Shown here: positions 7,083-7,172 of the stretch, piece by piece
Layout of the letters: every line of letters starts with the position of its first letter
How positions within the stretch are numbered: position 1 is the stretch's first letter
Source of the DNA: an uncultured Prevotella sp.
GTDB lineage: Bacteria > Bacteroidota > Bacteroidia > Bacteroidales > Bacteroidaceae
DNA length: 7,172 nt
Direction of reading: 5' to 3'
Assembly (NCBI GenBank): GCA_946998295.1
Contig: CAMPYS010000061.1
Span: 1 to 7,172 of the forward strand
The notes under the pieces: generated by a model
The model's input: only the letters and a program-made list of their open reading frames with translations
Databases searched by the model: none
Told to the model about the DNA's origin: nothing
Position numbers and translations under genes: made by a program

Positions 7083-7172
7083 AGACGTTTAAAAGTTGTA
7101 CATAAAAATAATTTATTATTACCTTAATTCCGCAGTATTTTTTCTTGTGAGAAAATTTTATATGTTGAGGTG

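Noticed and set aside
7079..7105. CGTC upstream of the NUDIX gene as a second ECF promoter.
   Set aside because: No TGTAAC-like element lies 15-17 bases upstream; the nearby TACAAC is only about seven bases away.
6997..7170. The NUDIX frame stays open upstream through the ATG at 7041 and on to the window edge without a stop.
   Set aside because: No ATG lies upstream of 7041, the residues do not resemble any domain, and homologues start close to the zinc ribbon; the opening is probably chance plus untranslated leader.
7124..7171. A 15-codon minus-strand frame entering from the right edge and ending in TAA at 7124, possibly the tail of another gene.
   Set aside because: Too short to judge; no recognisable protein end.
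1..7172. CRISPR arrays, tRNA or rRNA genes, complete insertion sequences or phage genes.
   Set aside because: No spaced repeats, no tRNA arm signatures and no transposase or integrase coding sequence were seen.

Overview
This 7.2 kb window is AT-rich (roughly 30% G+C by eye) and most likely comes from a low-GC member of the Bacteroidales. Five points support this. All five recognisable proteins resemble the Bacteroides/Parabacteroides-type versions that I recall. Topoisomerase I ends in GRFGP repeats with no zinc fingers. The run topA-aroK-speA followed by an ECF sigma factor is a familiar Bacteroides gene order. Strong Shine-Dalgarno sites are mostly absent. One candidate promoter fits the Bacteroidetes -33/-7 pattern (TTTG / TAnnTTTG). 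The genus cannot be fixed from the sequence.

All six genes lie on the minus strand, so transcription runs from right to left. At the right is a zinc-ribbon NUDIX hydrolase, followed after 69 bases by topA (DNA topoisomerase I), aroK (shikimate kinase, 15-base gap) and speA (biosynthetic arginine decarboxylase, 31-base gap). This looks like one housekeeping operon joining nucleotide-metabolite clean-up, DNA supercoiling, aromatic amino acid synthesis and polyamine synthesis. A stem-loop overlaps the speA stop codon. After 123 bases comes a second unit: an ECF sigma factor and a small single-pass membrane protein, overlapping by 11 bases, which is probably its anti-sigma factor. Directly before the sigma gene is TGTAAC-N16-CGTC, a near-textbook ECF-type promoter, so the pair probably autoregulates. 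An intrinsic terminator follows the pair at about 314-344.

The left 442 bases hold no convincing gene. They contain two strong hairpin terminators (45-76 and 314-344). Between them lies a stretch clearly richer in G+C than the adjacent spacer, with one stop-free but start-less minus frame. It may be a gene or insertion-sequence remnant, or an unrecognised RNA.

The window is mostly conserved core genome. Its most interesting parts are the sigma/membrane-protein pair with its predicted self-promoter, the absence of argB, which I recall sitting between speA and this sigma gene in Bacteroides, and the unexplained segment at the left end.
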